Origin: Limonium bicolor
Taxonomy: Eukaryota; Streptophyta; Magnoliopsida; Caryophyllales; Plumbaginaceae
DNA: 64,000 nt
Assembly (NCBI GenBank): GCA_023374045.1
Contig: CM041776.1
Span: 321,247,925 to 321,311,924, forward strand
Direction: 5' to 3'
Shown: positions 33,540 to 46,589 of the stretch, piece by piece
How the letters are laid out: each line of letters begins with the position of its first letter
Numbering within the stretch: the first letter of the stretch is position 1
Notes under the pieces: generated by a model
What the model was told of the DNA's origin: nothing
Databases searched by the model: none
The model's input: the letters and a program-made list of their open reading frames with translations, nothing else
Program-made: the position numbers and the translations under genes

Positions 33540-34718
33540 AAGAAAAAGAATAAAAAAACTTTTAACAAAAAAGAAAAAAAAACAAATCACCTACCGTTGA
33601 CGCGTACGTCCCTTACATCTCTCTCCCAATTTTTATAAATTACAAATCTTACCCCATATGTAACCAAGATAGCTACAGGTAGGTAAGAAATTGACCTTAT
33701 TCTTTGGATAACACCAACAATATTACTATAAAATAACTCCTAAATCCATTTTTATGTTTAACATAGTCTTGTTTGAAACTATTTTCTAAATTATAGCCCC
33801 TATTTTTTCAACAAAATCTATCTCTAAATCCAAATCTGTATAATCTTATTTAATGCAAAATCATCATTTAAATTTTTAGAAGCGAGTTTAACATTGACAA
33901 AAAAGTTCATCTATTGAAAAATGTTCGGTGGGCCATCGGATGAGCTTTTTTTGTACTTTTATTTTCTCTACATCTACATTCTCTATACAACCACTCTTGA
34001 ATTTTTGTATCTTTATAATTTTCTTTGAACCCTTCGGTGAATACAAAGTTCGAAAATTCATCTACTTCCATTGAGTTAATGCGTTATCCTTGTTATACCA
34101 GTATGTGTTTAAAATTATACAAGATAAAATCAAGTTTTTGCTTTTATGTCCAAATACCATTTTATGTACTGTTTCATTAATTTCACCATTAACACCTTTG
34201 ATAAAAGTCTAAAATATCATTTATATTAAAGTCAATGTATTACATGAAACTTCCATATAAACCATAGGGAATGAGCTACCAAACCATCATTTAATCATAT
34301 TGTTGTTTTAAAAAAAACCATCATTTAATCATTTGTCTGCCCAGCCATTATTTCCTTGTCTCCCATTGCCTGAAATTTATAACTATGACGCGGTAGCTTA
34401 GCTTCCCAGGGTTTCTCTTCGATCATGTACACCACCATGTCACCAGGGCATTCAGTCTCGTAGCCAGGAAAAAGTGACCATATCTTCCAAGCAAAAAGGT
34501 GTCCCAAATGCACGGACGACACGACTGGGGTGCTAAACGTGCTATACCGTGGTGAGGTCAGCAGCGGCTGCAGCCTTGAGCCTCCATGGGAGCGGGATAT
34601 GAAGATTGAACCAATTTACCAAAATCCGAGTCGGCGAAACCTTCTCTCTCGTCGGGACGTCTGCTAGTTTCCCTCTTACATTTTATCTTCCTCTCGTGGT
34701 GGGCCCTTGTCTTCGACG
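33540..34718. other. Intergenic DNA and 5' flank of the DUF819 gene
   Basis: No conserved gene is identified. From about 34500 the base composition becomes GC-richer, as expected for the promoter and 5' UTR of the next gene. No TATA box can be singled out. Confidence 0.4.
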
Positions 34719-37700
34719 ATGATACCACCGCTAACATCCACGAGGAGTGCTCCTCCCCCTTATGCGGCTTCGGTGGGGCAATCTCGGAGTTTATACTCGC
34801 TCGGGGGCGGTTCTTCCTCGATTCCCTCGCTTAATTCGTCGACTTTCAACACCCGTCACTTGAAGGACCGGAACAATGCCAGTGCACTGCTGCATACGGG
34901 AATGTCTTCCTGGAGAAGGCGTCCGGCTAGATCCGTGGTGGTGAAATCGCAGCTGAGCTTTCCGATCATTTCTCCGGGGGATCAATGGGGCACCTGGACT
35001 GCTCTCTTTTCGTGTGGCGCCTTTGGGCTCTGGTATCCCCTGCATTTGTCTCCTAATTTTCTGAGAAATTCAAATTTCTAAGTTCATGACTATCCAATGT
35101 CAAATACTTGTGCCCTGAAACTTTTGTTCAATTAACTCAAAACTTAACAATCTTACATCAAAAGAATAGTCAGTTTTTTTATGGATATTCTACTTGGATG
35201 GAAGAAATAGGAATATATAAGGGAAATATGCCGGCTGCATAAGTGATATATCTTCTGCGTCTAGATTGGACTGAGAGCTAGCTACATAGTACAAGCCCTG
35301 GTAAAGTATGTGATTTAGGCCGCTAGTCTAATCTCATTGAGCGTTCTTAATTTCAGCCCAAGACAAAAGGAACTGATACAATGCACTATTTTGATCGATA
35401 ACCTGATTGAATTTTTCATTAAGGTCAGAGAAAACCAAGATTGGTAGCACATTGAGTGGCGCATTAACAAGCACACTGGTAGCGCTTGCACTGAGTAACT
35501 TGGGAATCATCTCCAGCGAAGCACTGGCTTACCCTGTTGTTTTGGAGTTTCTTCTCCCCTTAGCTGTGCCATTGTTGTTGTTTAGAGCAGATATTCGTCG
35601 TGTGATACAATCGACTGGGAAGTTGCTCTTGGCCTTCTTGATCGGGTCAGGTACACAATGTGCTAGCAACTGAATTATTATATACTGATGTGTTGTTTCA
35701 AGTGATAATTGGTTCCTTAAATCTATTACTTCCACACTACTTATCACTCAAGAATTAAAATATTTTCTTATAAGTATCAGAAGACTTGATTTTTCATTTT
35801 TATCAAAAACTGGTCTGGCATAATTGGCTCTTCTATCTGTCCCTTCAGGGACATCTGATAAAATTGGCTCTTCTATCTGCGGCAAAGTGTTTTCTGCAGA
35901 ATACTGAAGCTCTGTTTATTTTTTCAGTGTGAAGATCAGTACAATAAGAAAACATTAGACAAAAATTTTGTTTATTTTGTTTGCTGTTCGTAGTTGCAAC
36001 AACGGTTGGCACAGCCGTAGCATTCTATTTGGTACCGATGCGATCACTTGGTCAAGATGGTTGGAGGATAGCAGCAGCCCTCATGGGGAGGCATATCGGT
36101 GGAGGTACTACCTTAGCTTACCAAAATAGTATCACTCATTGTTCCTGTTGTCATCAGTATATTTCTTTGTATGTATTGCTTGAAACAATTGTCAAAACAT
36201 TAAAGAACCAGTTGCTGCTACGAGGTATAGTAATCCCTTCATGATGTGAACATTATAGTATCCAAGGCATTTGAACAAGCTGTCGTGACCTTGCATTTTA
36301 AATCTCTACCAATCTATATTAAGCATGGAAATTTGAAGCTTTTAGTCAGTTTTGGAGCATGATACTCGATTTATCTGTTGGACTGAGAATAGTATCATGT
36401 GATCTTCCGCCATTAAAATGATTTGTGCAGTTATACACTGTTAATGGCAGAAAACTAATTAGTTCTCTCAAATTCTGCAGCTGTAAACTACGTTGCTATT
36501 GCAAAAGCACTTGAAGTTTCTCCATCAGTATTGACTGCCGGACTAGCAGCTGACAATGTGATTTGCGCAGTATATTTCACAACCCTCTTTGCTTTAGCTT
36601 CCAAAATTCCTCCAGATGATCAAGGCTCAACCAATGGTATTTTAAGTTATCATGCAAACTTTATTCACTACCTTTTTGTGAGAAAACAAAAAACCACCCG
36701 GAAGCTGGTCTCTTACTTGAATGTAATGTGGGAGAATCCTTCTTCTTTATGAGTTTATGCAATCCTGATGCTATTGGAGCTCGTAAGGTTTCTAAAACAA
36801 AGATTGAACGTAGACATGATAAATCCATAAAACTTCCTGTCTTCACTAAAGCCTGTCCCTTCAGAAGGCGGAAAGGAGTTGGGGTCTGATCCGGGCAGCA
36901 ATATTACGGTGCTACAAACTGCAACCGCTCTTGCCGTTTCATTTGCGATTTGCAAGCTTGGAAGCTTTCTCACCAAATATTTCAGAATCCAAGGCGGAAG
37001 CCTGCCAATGATAACAGCTATTGTTGTTGTTTTGGCAACTTCATTTCCAAGACAGTGCTACCACCTTGCACCCGCTGGTGAGGCATTGGCTGTCATACTC
37101 ATGCAGGTAAGCTAGTATTGAACTTGCTTTGTGATATCATAAAGTGCTTGTGGTCAAGAACTTGAGCCTCTTTTTTGTTTTTTTGCTTGAACGTAATAGC
37201 TAACCTTAACCCCAATTTCATGATATGTGTATTACCATAAATTCGTCCATCAATATGGTGTCCGCATCCTCTACTAAAGTTCTCATAAGAATTTGCGATT
37301 TAGTTGATAGTATTTTGTACCATTGCATGATTACAGTGGAGTTTGAGTTGAGGACCCCAACTCTGGACCATTCACTGTTAGTTTAATCAGTCTGTGCTCA
37401 TTTGTTCTCTCAGCGAAGTGATGGCTGAATGAAGAATGATATAGCAAATTAAGTATTTTGGGGTCGTAAGAGCATCTGCAATGAGAACTCGATTCTGTGT
37501 TCTTAGCACACTTTCTCCTACACTCTCTTACTGTTACATCATCTAAGAACCCTGAATGTTATTCTGCAAAAGCAGAGAAAAGATGTTTTGGCTCCTAACT
37601 TTTTCTTGTTGAATATGTTGCTTCTTCGTACTGGGTGACAAATGAGAACCCTTCATTTGGAATCTCAGCAATATTTTTTCTATTTAATCAATTTCTTTTC

Positions 37701-38386
37701 CTATAATGATAGGATCCCAAGAGAATCTACTTGTTAGTACTCTCTAGTTACCTGATGAGTTGTTTGTAGCTTCTACCATAAGTATGCAGTTTTAGTATGG
37801 ATCCCCAAGTTTAATTACATATGGACCCCCCTTTTCATTATCAACTTAAATTGCATTTACTTGAATGCACTGGTCAATTGTAGTTCTATTATACTGATCT
37901 CATCATACTGTTCAATTTTCATATAACACTCTAAACAGTAGTCCTTGTGTATGCCAGCAGCCAGCCTCTTTCTCATATTTGCTTTCTATTTCCGTATTCA
38001 GATCTTCTTCAACACTGAGCTACTTCTTTGTTCTAATACCCTGATGTTCGGATAACCAACAGGTATTCTTTGCCGTGGTGGGTGCCAGTGGGAGCGTATG
38101 GAACGTGATCAACACAGCCCCGAGCATCTTCTTGTTTGCACTCATTCAGATCGCCGTCCACCTTGCCGTAGCTCTGGGGCTCGGAAAGCTGCTCAAGGTC
38201 GACCTGAAGTTGTTGCTCTTAGCATCTAACGCCAATGTCGGGGGACCCACCACTGCTTGTGGGATGGCTACAGCCAAAGGGTGGACATCTCTTGTCGTAC
38301 CTGCTATCCTCGCTGGCATCTTTGGAATAGCAGTTGCCACATTTCTTGGGATTGCATTTGGCAGCTATGTGCTCAAGTTTATGTGA
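34719..38386 (+). CDS. DUF819 (YjcL-like) integral membrane protein, probably plastid-targeted
   Basis: Six exons: 34719-35032, 35424-35650, 35994-36104, 36481-36636, 36865-37106 and 38063-38386. All five introns are GT-AG and every phase matches, giving 457 residues. The ATG at 34719 opens a Ser/Thr/Arg-rich, acid-poor leader of about 70 residues typical of a chloroplast transit peptide. The mature part starts near [21 protein letters not shown] and continues with many hydrophobic helices. Family blocks seen in order are [28 protein letters not shown] (split by intron 3) then [35 protein letters not shown] (cited in part), [38 protein letters not shown] and [14 protein letters not shown] near the C-terminus. 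The family is conserved from bacteria to plants; its substrate is unknown, so no transport activity is asserted. No lesion is seen. Confidence 0.9.
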
Positions 38387-38755
38387 ACACACCAAACAAA
38401 TTTGCAAGGACGGGGTAACTTTGGTGACCAGAGAAAAGATGAATGGAGAAACAACTTCTTTAGCTATAACCCGTGATAGAACCTTTTCTTGCACATCGCT
38501 GGTGCAGTTTGTAGTGAACTTAATGCTGGTCTGTTTGGGATTGATAGCTTTAGAGCGCAGATGTCTCTGCCCCTGGGAAGGGAACGTGACGGTGCGAGGT
38601 TGAGAAGACGGAAAGACAAAAGAGCTGTAAACAGGGCATTCCACTTGGCGTCACGTAGCGATTAAAATTCATGTGCTTCTCGTAACATTGACTTCTTTTT
38701 CACCTTAGGCAAAGTCGAAGAGTCACTAAGGAAGATGCTAATAGGCTGTCAGTTG
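38387..38755 (+). other. 3' UTR and flank of the DUF819 gene
   Basis: Follows the TGA stop. No other frame has recognisable content. A Harbinger-like MITE begins at 38759, so the transcript probably ends before it. Confidence 0.5.
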
Positions 38756-38758
38756 TTA

Positions 38759-39174
38759 GGGCATCCACAATAACAAGTGTGGATTTCACTCTTAAAATAA
38801 TAATATTTTATTTTACTCCTCACAATCTCTCTTCTTTTGCTAAGACACCCACTTTTTGGGTTCTTAGTTAAGGGCATCCACAATAAGGAAAGTGGATTCC
38901 ACCCATCTAAAAATACTATTATAATCTCTTCTCTCACATTCTCTCTCCATGTGTCAGCAAGAACCTTCTCTTTCCAGGTTCTTAATTAAGCAACCCTCTC
39001 ATATCTTCTCTCCTCCACCTCATCATTTTCTTTTTTCTTTTTTACTACTATGAGTGGAATCCACACCATTGTGGATGTCCTAAGAAACTCTCACACAACT
39101 TCTCTCCTCCATGTCATCATTTATTTTTTTGTTTTATTAATTTAGGGGGGGATTTCACTCCATTGTGGATGCCC
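38759..39174. mobile_element. Harbinger-like MITE (outer copy)
   Basis: Ends GGGCATCCACAAT and ATTGTGGATGCCC are perfect inverted repeats. TTA flanks both sides (38756-38758, 39175-39177), the PIF/Harbinger target duplication. It has no coding capacity and contains a second copy of its own family. Confidence 0.85.
38872..39080. mobile_element. Harbinger-like MITE (inner copy, nested in the same family)
   Basis: GGGCATCCACAAT...ATTGTGGATGTCC, flanked by TAA (38869-38871, 39081-39083). It lies wholly within the outer copy. Confidence 0.85.
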
Positions 39175-39350
39175 TTAGTGATCTGCTATATGTTCTGAGT
39201 TCTAACCTTGAACTGTTGTTAGAGAAATATATGCTATCGATTGGCGGCCAACTTAAAGGTATCCCCAATATTCCCAAGTTTTTTTTTAAAAAACACACCT
39301 TTTAATCTACTGGGCATTTGTTTTGAGAATTAGGAATGGGCGTGGTTAAG

Positions 39351-40272
39351 CTAAAGACAATTTATATAAATGCATTAATGTCAGCCATATAGAGAAAAAA
39401 TGTTAACCATTTTTATAGGATAATATTGGCTATATATATGAAAAGTGATAGCCTAGATAACTAATAATAATATTTTAAGGAAGTTATTTGTAGTTACAAA
39501 ATTACTAAATGTACTCATAGACTGTTGGTGACAAAATACAAGCTATAGACTCAGTAGCCAGCCTCAAAAATGATTTTTTTAAGATTACGCTACACCAACA
39601 TTACCCTATATCACAAACCATAAAAACCACTATATGATTAGTTAAAAAATACCGAATACATTTTTAGGGTTTGTAATATAAGCATTGTAAGACCCTAAAC
39701 CATAAACCCTTTATATAAGCAATGAAATATTAACGATATACAACCGTGACCAATATTTTATTTAGCTATGACATACATATTTATGTATACATGGCTTACA
39801 TATCTTACTGTCTATGACAACAATTTTTTGTATATAAAAGCTTAAACTAATAAATAAAATATTGTTAGTCGTACATATACCCAAACATGTTAGTCAGCAT
39901 AGATCTTAAATACCACCATAGGAAAGCTAAAACAATGAAAATCTATTTTAGGGTTTGTAGTGAAGAGTTTAAGGTCGTTACCACAAACTTTTAAAATGTG
40001 TCGAGTGAATGACGACATTATAAAATATAAAACGAGTTAAAAAATGATTCTCTTACACCACACACCCTAAAAACCACCATGGGAAAGTTTTTGTTCTTAA
40101 GATTCACTTAAATTTATTACTAACAATTATTTATATATTAAGATAGTTTTTTATATGATGGTTGTTATTTATATATAATCATGGCTAATATTATATATAC
40201 CCATGACATATATAGTTTTATATCGATGGCGTATATTGTTGCCTTCATGGCAAAGGCAAATAAGGTGCCTTT
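39351..40272 (-). mobile_element. 0.94-kb inverted-repeat element, copy B (opposite orientation to copy A)
   Basis: Reverse-complement match to 17005-17946 over its whole length. Shared words (in the copy B strand) include TACACCAACATTACCCTATA, TACAACCGTGACCAATATTT and CATATTTATGTATACATGGC. It ends CTAAAGAC...GTGCCTTTA. No gene is carried. Confidence 0.75.
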
Positions 40273-40588
40273 ATCTGATCGTAGTATGGAATCAGCTTCC
40301 TTGTTTAGGTTCTTTTACTAATATAACAAAATGGAAAATAATTACTTAGAATCATTCTAACTTAATTTGTTACATCTTATTGACAAAATTAATTATCTTT
40401 CTCCAATATTGTTTACTTGAAATATTGATAGTTGACTGATGCTATTAATTTTATTCTATTTTTATAGAAAAAAATCAAATAAAATTATTTCCACTCCCTT
40501 TATTATCTTTTTTCAGATTTATTCAACTTCTTCAATCCAAGTCAAACATCCCGTTTAAAAAAAAAAAAATTCTCCAAAATAGTAAGTA

Positions 40589-40825
40589 CTCCCTCCGTCC
40601 TGAATTGACCGTCCTGTTTGCTTTATGGCACGTTTTTCCACTTCAATATTAAGCATATAAGATAAAATAATTTTAAAAACTAAATTTTGTAACATATAGT
40701 TTATCATGTAAGGAATCATATGCAAAACTTAATTTTTCAAAATTAATTTATCTTATATGTTAAAAATTGAAGTCAAACGACATGTCCAAATAGTAAACAG
40801 GACGGTCAATTCAGGACGGAGGGAG
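40589..40825. mobile_element. Stowaway-type (Tc1/mariner) MITE
   Basis: CTCCCTCCGTCCTGAATTGA at the left and its inverse at the right (TCAATTCAGGACGGAGGGAG), bounded by TA on both sides (40587-40588, 40826-40827). This is the standard Stowaway signature. Confidence 0.92.
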
Positions 40826-41004
40826 TATTAGGTAAAATAATATCGGACCTCCATGCACTCGTCTCTCAATACAAAAATCTATTTGGCTAAGAAGCGAGCA
40901 AGCCTTAATTCACCTTCCTATTGACATAGAACAAGTTATCTGTCATCCAATTTTTTTTACAAACCTAGTACAGTCGCACAACAGATTATAGATAAATGAT
41001 AAAA

Positions 41005-41566
41005 TTCAAAATATGTCACCAAAAAGTTTTGTAACTCATAAAATATCACAATCTTGAAATGTGTTCCTTATATGTCATGAATTTTTTTAATTCATAATAT
41101 GTTACTGTCTCGTAACAAATGTAATTGTGTCATGAACTTGCCTAAGAAAATAACTACTTTGCCTCTGATTTCGTAATCCATGTTTTAGGTTCATATATGC
41201 TACTTTTTTTGTAACAACTAGCTTTTTTCTAAAACTTAAAATTTAAAACTTCGCAATATGTCACTTAATTTTGAAATTTCATAATATACTATTAATTTTT
41301 TTTATTGTTTCAACAATCATATTGCTGTTCAAATTTGGGCAACAAGAAAGAACTAACCATTAAAAAAAATGGCATGTTGTGAATTTACAACATGATCAAC
41401 GAAGTAGCGATAAAATAGTCATTTTCTGAGGCAACTTCACAACACCAATTATGTCAATTACGAAACAATGGCGTATTGTAAACCATTTTTCATGTCATAT
41501 GAAATACATATTCAAAATTATAATTATCTTATAAATTACAAAACTTTTTAGTAACATATTGTAAAT
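41005..41566. mobile_element. MITE with ~35-bp inverted repeats
   Basis: Left AAATATGTCACCAAAAAGTT TTGTAA and right, inverted, ACAATATGTTACTAAAAAGT TTTGTAA. The interior is AT-rich and non-coding. No target duplication was resolved. Confidence 0.55.
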
Positions 41567-41577
41567 AAATAAAGGAA

Positions 41578-42036
41578 AAATTACGTCTCTCACCTATGAC
41601 GTTTGGTGAAATTACACACCCCAACCACGAGGTTTCACAAATTACTTTCCCCACCCATTTGGTTTCCCCCGTTTTATATCTAGCAACTTTTCTATTTTTT
41701 GTTCAACTTAAAAGATGCTGAATTCTTAAATGTTGTCCAAAATTGATTAAATTTTACATGGACGATGCTAAAGTGGTATATTTTGGCCAATTGCCAAATC
41801 CAAAGTTTTTTAAGCTCATATGTGACATGTGGGACCCAATGAAAACAGGTTCACATGTCACATGTTTCATTGGGTCCCACGTATCACATATAAGCTTAAA
41901 ACACTTTGGATTTCACGCTAAACCAACATATAACACTTTAGCATCGTCCATGTAAGGTTTCATCAATTTTGGACAACATTTAAACATCTTTTAAGTTGAA
42001 CAAACAATAGGATAATTGATGGATGTAAAGCTGCGT
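41578..42036. mobile_element. Foldback MITE truncated by the Ty3/gypsy insertion
   Basis: Two long inverted arms meet near 41845, where CCCAATGAAAAC and GTTTCATTGGG face each other. The arms share AATGTTGTCCAAAATTGAT and GGACGATGCTAAAGTG. The right arm stops at 42036, where the LTR begins, while the left arm is longer, so the LTR element inserted into this MITE. Confidence 0.75.
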
Positions 42037-45000
42037 TGCAACACCCCTACCGCTAATCAAGTCATTATCTCCTAATCCGTCTCAATAATCAATAACAAAG
42101 CAGTGGAATTCTTACTCCAACGGTGGGTGATACAATGCTGTTAGTCACCCACGTGACTAACAAGGCCAAATCCAAATACAAAATCGGTCTGATGAACTAA
42201 TATACCGAGTAATCAAACAACACTATTATATTTCATTCCTTAATCAAATCACAATACAATTACAACCTCAATTCAATTCCATACCGAGTCTCTACAATCC
42301 TCAAATTTGCCAATAACATTTCAGTCTTACAATCCAACAAATACAACATAGATACAATTGTTCTAACATTAACTACCTATGCTTAAGCAGCAACCCCGTC
42401 CAACTCTTGAACAGTAATCGGCTTCAAGGTACCTGTAAGTAAAAACGATGCCCCAAGGGGCTCAGCAATTGCTGGTATGAAATTCGCATACCCCGCGTGC
42501 TAACGGGGGTACGCCGACTACTTTGTCGAGAACATGAGATTCATTTTAATTCAACAATCATGCTCGCATTCAAATGTATTCAAACAAGGAATACAATAAC
42601 AACCAACACAATAAGATTGTTAATTAGTATTAACTTACTCTTAGGCCTTGAGGGTTCTACCTCACTAATGCCTTATTCACTTGTTCTTTATTTTACCCAT
42701 TCTCTTGGGGCTCTCCTACTCAATCTCTTATAGGTTCGTGAACTTTACAAGTTCATTCTTCACTCAAGTTCTACAATTCTCAATTCTCTACTCTCAATTC
42801 ACAAATCTCCACTCTCAAGCTCAATTCTCAATTCTCAATTCTCAAGCTCAATTCTCAATTCAAATCCAACACTTCTCAAACTCAAATTCTCAAAGGGATA
42901 TCTTTTAAGTCATTACCCATGACCTCCGGGTAGAGTCATACACAAGACTCACCATCGGGCTTTCAAATTATGGTCTTACTTCCCCGGCTACGACCCTACA
43001 CCGGGTCTAGCATGATGAGAAGGTTCGACTACCAAACGGAACTATACTCCTAGTTCCTCAAATTCACAAATTGTCCGTTTCTCTACCGGACTACTCAAAT
43101 TCCCAATACTCCTCTCTCGGAGTTATTTCACAATCTCATGGATTAGCCTAGAAGTATCTCTCTCGATATCAACTAATAGCTTAGGGAAATTTCTCAATGT
43201 CTAGTATTCTCAGATTTAAGGGTTTCCCCAACTTTTCGAATACTTATTCATTCGGGACATTTTCTTATTCAAGGTCGGGTCCTCGAGTAGGAGGTCGACT
43301 ATATTTCTAAGGGAGTTTGATGGTCCTTATCATTCTTTTACTTATCTCAAAAGTTCATATCTTTGAACTATATTCAAGCTCTTAATAGAGGTTTCATCAT
43401 TTATCTCCACCATTGATTATTCCGTGGATTGTTCATTTTGGTTCTCTAACCGTTATCAGGAGTTTACTAATCTCGGACAACTCTCTCACGTTCTAGTGAG
43501 TTTCATAAATTTGTCTTATCGTTATTTTCAATCGATAGTTTTCGTGTGTTTCCACGTTTTCGTTAATTTGTGAAACGACTCTTTCTACGAGTCACTAACC
43601 AATCGGTACTCAATTTTGAGTCGGTCTACAACACTAAGTTAGACGGCACAAACAAACAAGGATGGTTAGTAAACACATCATGCATCAAGATATACAAACA
43701 AAGCAATAGAACATTTTCATGCTTTTATCTTGATTAAGTCGGCACACAAGCAAACACCACACACATCAGTGTAATCCCGGTAGCATACAGGGCATGAGAA
43801 AATCATACCTTTCACCATGGACTCACTCTACTGTGTCACCTTATGTTCCTCGGGTCTTACTCTCGAATCACTGATCACATTTCAAATGTTTCTATCAATA
43901 TCAAGATCATACGGTATGTAACTACTCTTACTCCCGTACTTACCCCGTTGTCTCGTTATTCTTAGTTTTACTCAAGTGTTCTTAAGTTCTCAACTTTCTC
44001 ATTCACTCCTCAATCTTGTTTATACTTCGAAGGACATTTATATGTCACCAAACAAGTCCTAAGAAACATCTAAAACCAATACCAATCAATTCCCCATCAT
44101 TAGAAGCCTTAAAAACACTCTTGGGGATATTCTGGAGGTGGTCCGAGACTTGGTCCTGCCCCTAAGTCCCGGACCAATACTAGACTCAACTTTTGGTACA
44201 AAATAAGGGGTGGTCCGGGACCTTGTACCCAACCTAAGTCCCGGACCAAGCTAGGACATCAACTCTCGGGTCAAATTTAAGTGTGGTCCAGGACCTTGTT
44301 CCTAACCTAGGTCCCGGACCCTGCTAAAAACTGCTACTCTTTAAGCTTTCATCTCCAAATCAGCCCCTAATTCACACCCAATATATCCTAATCCTTTCAC
44401 ATGTTTTCAAACATGTTTAACCACCATAAAACACTCTTAATCATGCTCTAAACCTCATCAAATCATTGGTCAAATCCTCACCTCAATTTTTTCTTAATTC
44501 TACAATTTCAATTCTTCATTTTGCACTTATGCATCCTAGTGTGTTTCTAAAACCTCTCTTGACAACTTACTCTTTGTCTTCACCCAACTTGACCATTCCA
44601 AATTCATCCTAGACATTTGCATTAACTATACCCAAGTTCATGCCTCATTTCCAAGGTTATGCACACCAAGCCTTTTCTAGAAATCAAATACACCACAACA
44701 CTCATTTGCTACAGATTTTGCACACTCAATTCTCCCTTCTCCAACTACCATTTCACGGTGATTAATCAACTCAACTCAATCCTCTAAACTCCTAGGTTCT
44801 CCAATTTGTAAAGTCACCTAAAACACTCCATTTCCTACTAAAATTTCGCCATAACTTCCCCACAAACCTAACATGCCCAAATGCATCATTTCTCACCTAA
44901 ACCATCTCAAAACTAACCACACCCATAAAGGGTCCTACCAGCACACAACTTAATCAAAATTCACCAAAATCTCTTCAAACAACAATATTAATATATACTC

Positions 45001-46463
45001 AAGTCACTTGGCTCCAAGGCCCTCAATTCAAACAATAATTCCCAAAATTTCTCATCTAACTAATCAAAGCAAATTTCCATCCAGTTTTTGGTTCATTCAA
45101 TTAATTAACCCATCCCAAATTCTAAGGCAATCAAGATAAACATTAAGGTAAGCTTTTTACCTTAATCTTCCAAGTTCCTTTTTCAATTCTCCTCTTCTCC
45201 ATCCTCTTGACTCCAATATCGTCCAAGGGCAATTCAATGCCAACAACTCTAAATTACCATTCAAAAGGGCAATGGGACTAAGTACAAGCACTTAGGCACA
45301 TTAAACTAACTCTAGGATTCAAAAGAGGCGTAAAGCACAAAGTTAAGGTTTACCTTTGGAAGCTCTTGAATGGTTTTAAATCTTGAATCAAAGGAGGGAT
45401 TTATACCACCCTTTAAGGCTTGGAAAAATGGTCAAACAAATAAAGAAGAGTGCCCCATTAGAAGGTGAAATCGGCCAAGACAAAAAGGGAAGGAGAAATG
45501 AATTTTTCTTTGACCTTTTTACCTTAAATGAAAGAGGAGGCTCCAAGCTTCAAGAAACTCCAACTTCTTCCTCAAATGGGCTATACCCATGGAGATGAAC
45601 TTCAAGCTTTGTGGATTTTTAAAAGAGAGGAATGAAGCTCTTGATGAGGGGAGTTCAAATATGTAATTTGTTTTTGATTTGGAGCTTTGGTGTAGCTTGT
45701 ACAAGGGAGAGAATGGCAAGAAGCCATGAGAGAAGGAGGGAAAAATCGCCAGCCATGGGAGAAGGAGGGAGAATGACAGGAAGAAGGAAGGGAAAGAGAG
45801 GGAGAAGAAAAAAATGAGGGAGGAGAGAGAGGAAAAGTTACTTTTGTAACTTTTTTACTTTTTCTACTTTTCTTCTTCTTTTTCTTTTCTAACTAGTTAC
45901 TAATAGAGAGGGCTGATTTATCTCTTAAAAACCGGACCCCATATGTACATATAAGCTGGAGCGTTTTTTATCTTTTACAACAACGCTCGTTAATTACCCG
46001 GTTTTAGCACTATTCACTAACCGGGTCCGTTTCCCGGATTTTTCCTGTTTCTTTAATTTTAATGGTTCTTAAGCTTCCATTAATGTTCAATTATAGTTAT
46101 TTGATTGACTGTAATTTTTACGGGTCCGTTTGACCACTCAAAGTCACGTTTCCGGGTTTCCTTGAAAAACGTGCTCTAAAACTTCATTAGCGTTTTTAAT
46201 TCATTTTATGGATCCACTTTCTTCGGGGATTATTCCCGTATATTAATTATGCATATCTAAGCCTTAGGAATCCTTCTAGGATCCTATTCGAGGTCAAACA
46301 CCTCCTAGAGTTACGTAACACACAATTTTACGTTTTGTGTGTTTTACACGTTTTTTCTTTTCTTTTGGATTTATTTTCTTCACCAAAACCCTTTAGGCAT
46401 ATTAGGCCCTCAAATACCATATTAGAATTATTTAATCACCATATTTAAGTTCGGGGTATTTCA
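42037..46463 (-). repeat. 3' LTR of large minus-strand Ty3/gypsy element A
   Basis: On the minus strand it runs TGAAATACCCC (46463) to GGGGTGTTGCA (42037), 4427 bp, and is preceded by a polypurine tract. Positions 60729-64000 are a direct repeat of its first 3.3 kb in window order, a few percent diverged by eye, so these are the two LTRs of one element. It contains the stretch of GGTCCGGGAC-type palindromes near 44145-44330. The long LTR and TGTTACA-type end suggest a Tekay/Del-like chromovirus, which is inference. Plus- and minus-strand frames inside it are not conserved. Confidence 0.85.
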
Positions 46464-46589
46464 ATCTACCCCCCTTAATGAACTTTGCCCTCAAAGTTGG
46501 TGAATCTAATATTGTTACTCACATAGGTACTCTATGCTAAGGTCATAACCTCTGTATAACCTCACAGACTCCATGGATGTATACCACAC
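46464..46589 (-). pseudogene. Tail of element A pol and polypurine tract
   Basis: On the minus strand, AACTTTGAGGGCAAAGTTC is followed by ATTAAGGGGGGTAGAT directly before the LTR. This is the usual layout at the 3' end of plant Ty3/gypsy internal regions (a frame with an F-E-x-K motif, stop, G-rich tract). Confidence 0.65.

Noticed and set aside
34325..34522. 65-codon minus-strand frame upstream of the DUF819 gene (MSSVHLGHLFAWKIWSLF...)
   Set aside because: It looks somewhat protein-like, but no family is recognised and there is no clear exon partner. It could be an exon of an unrecognised divergent gene.
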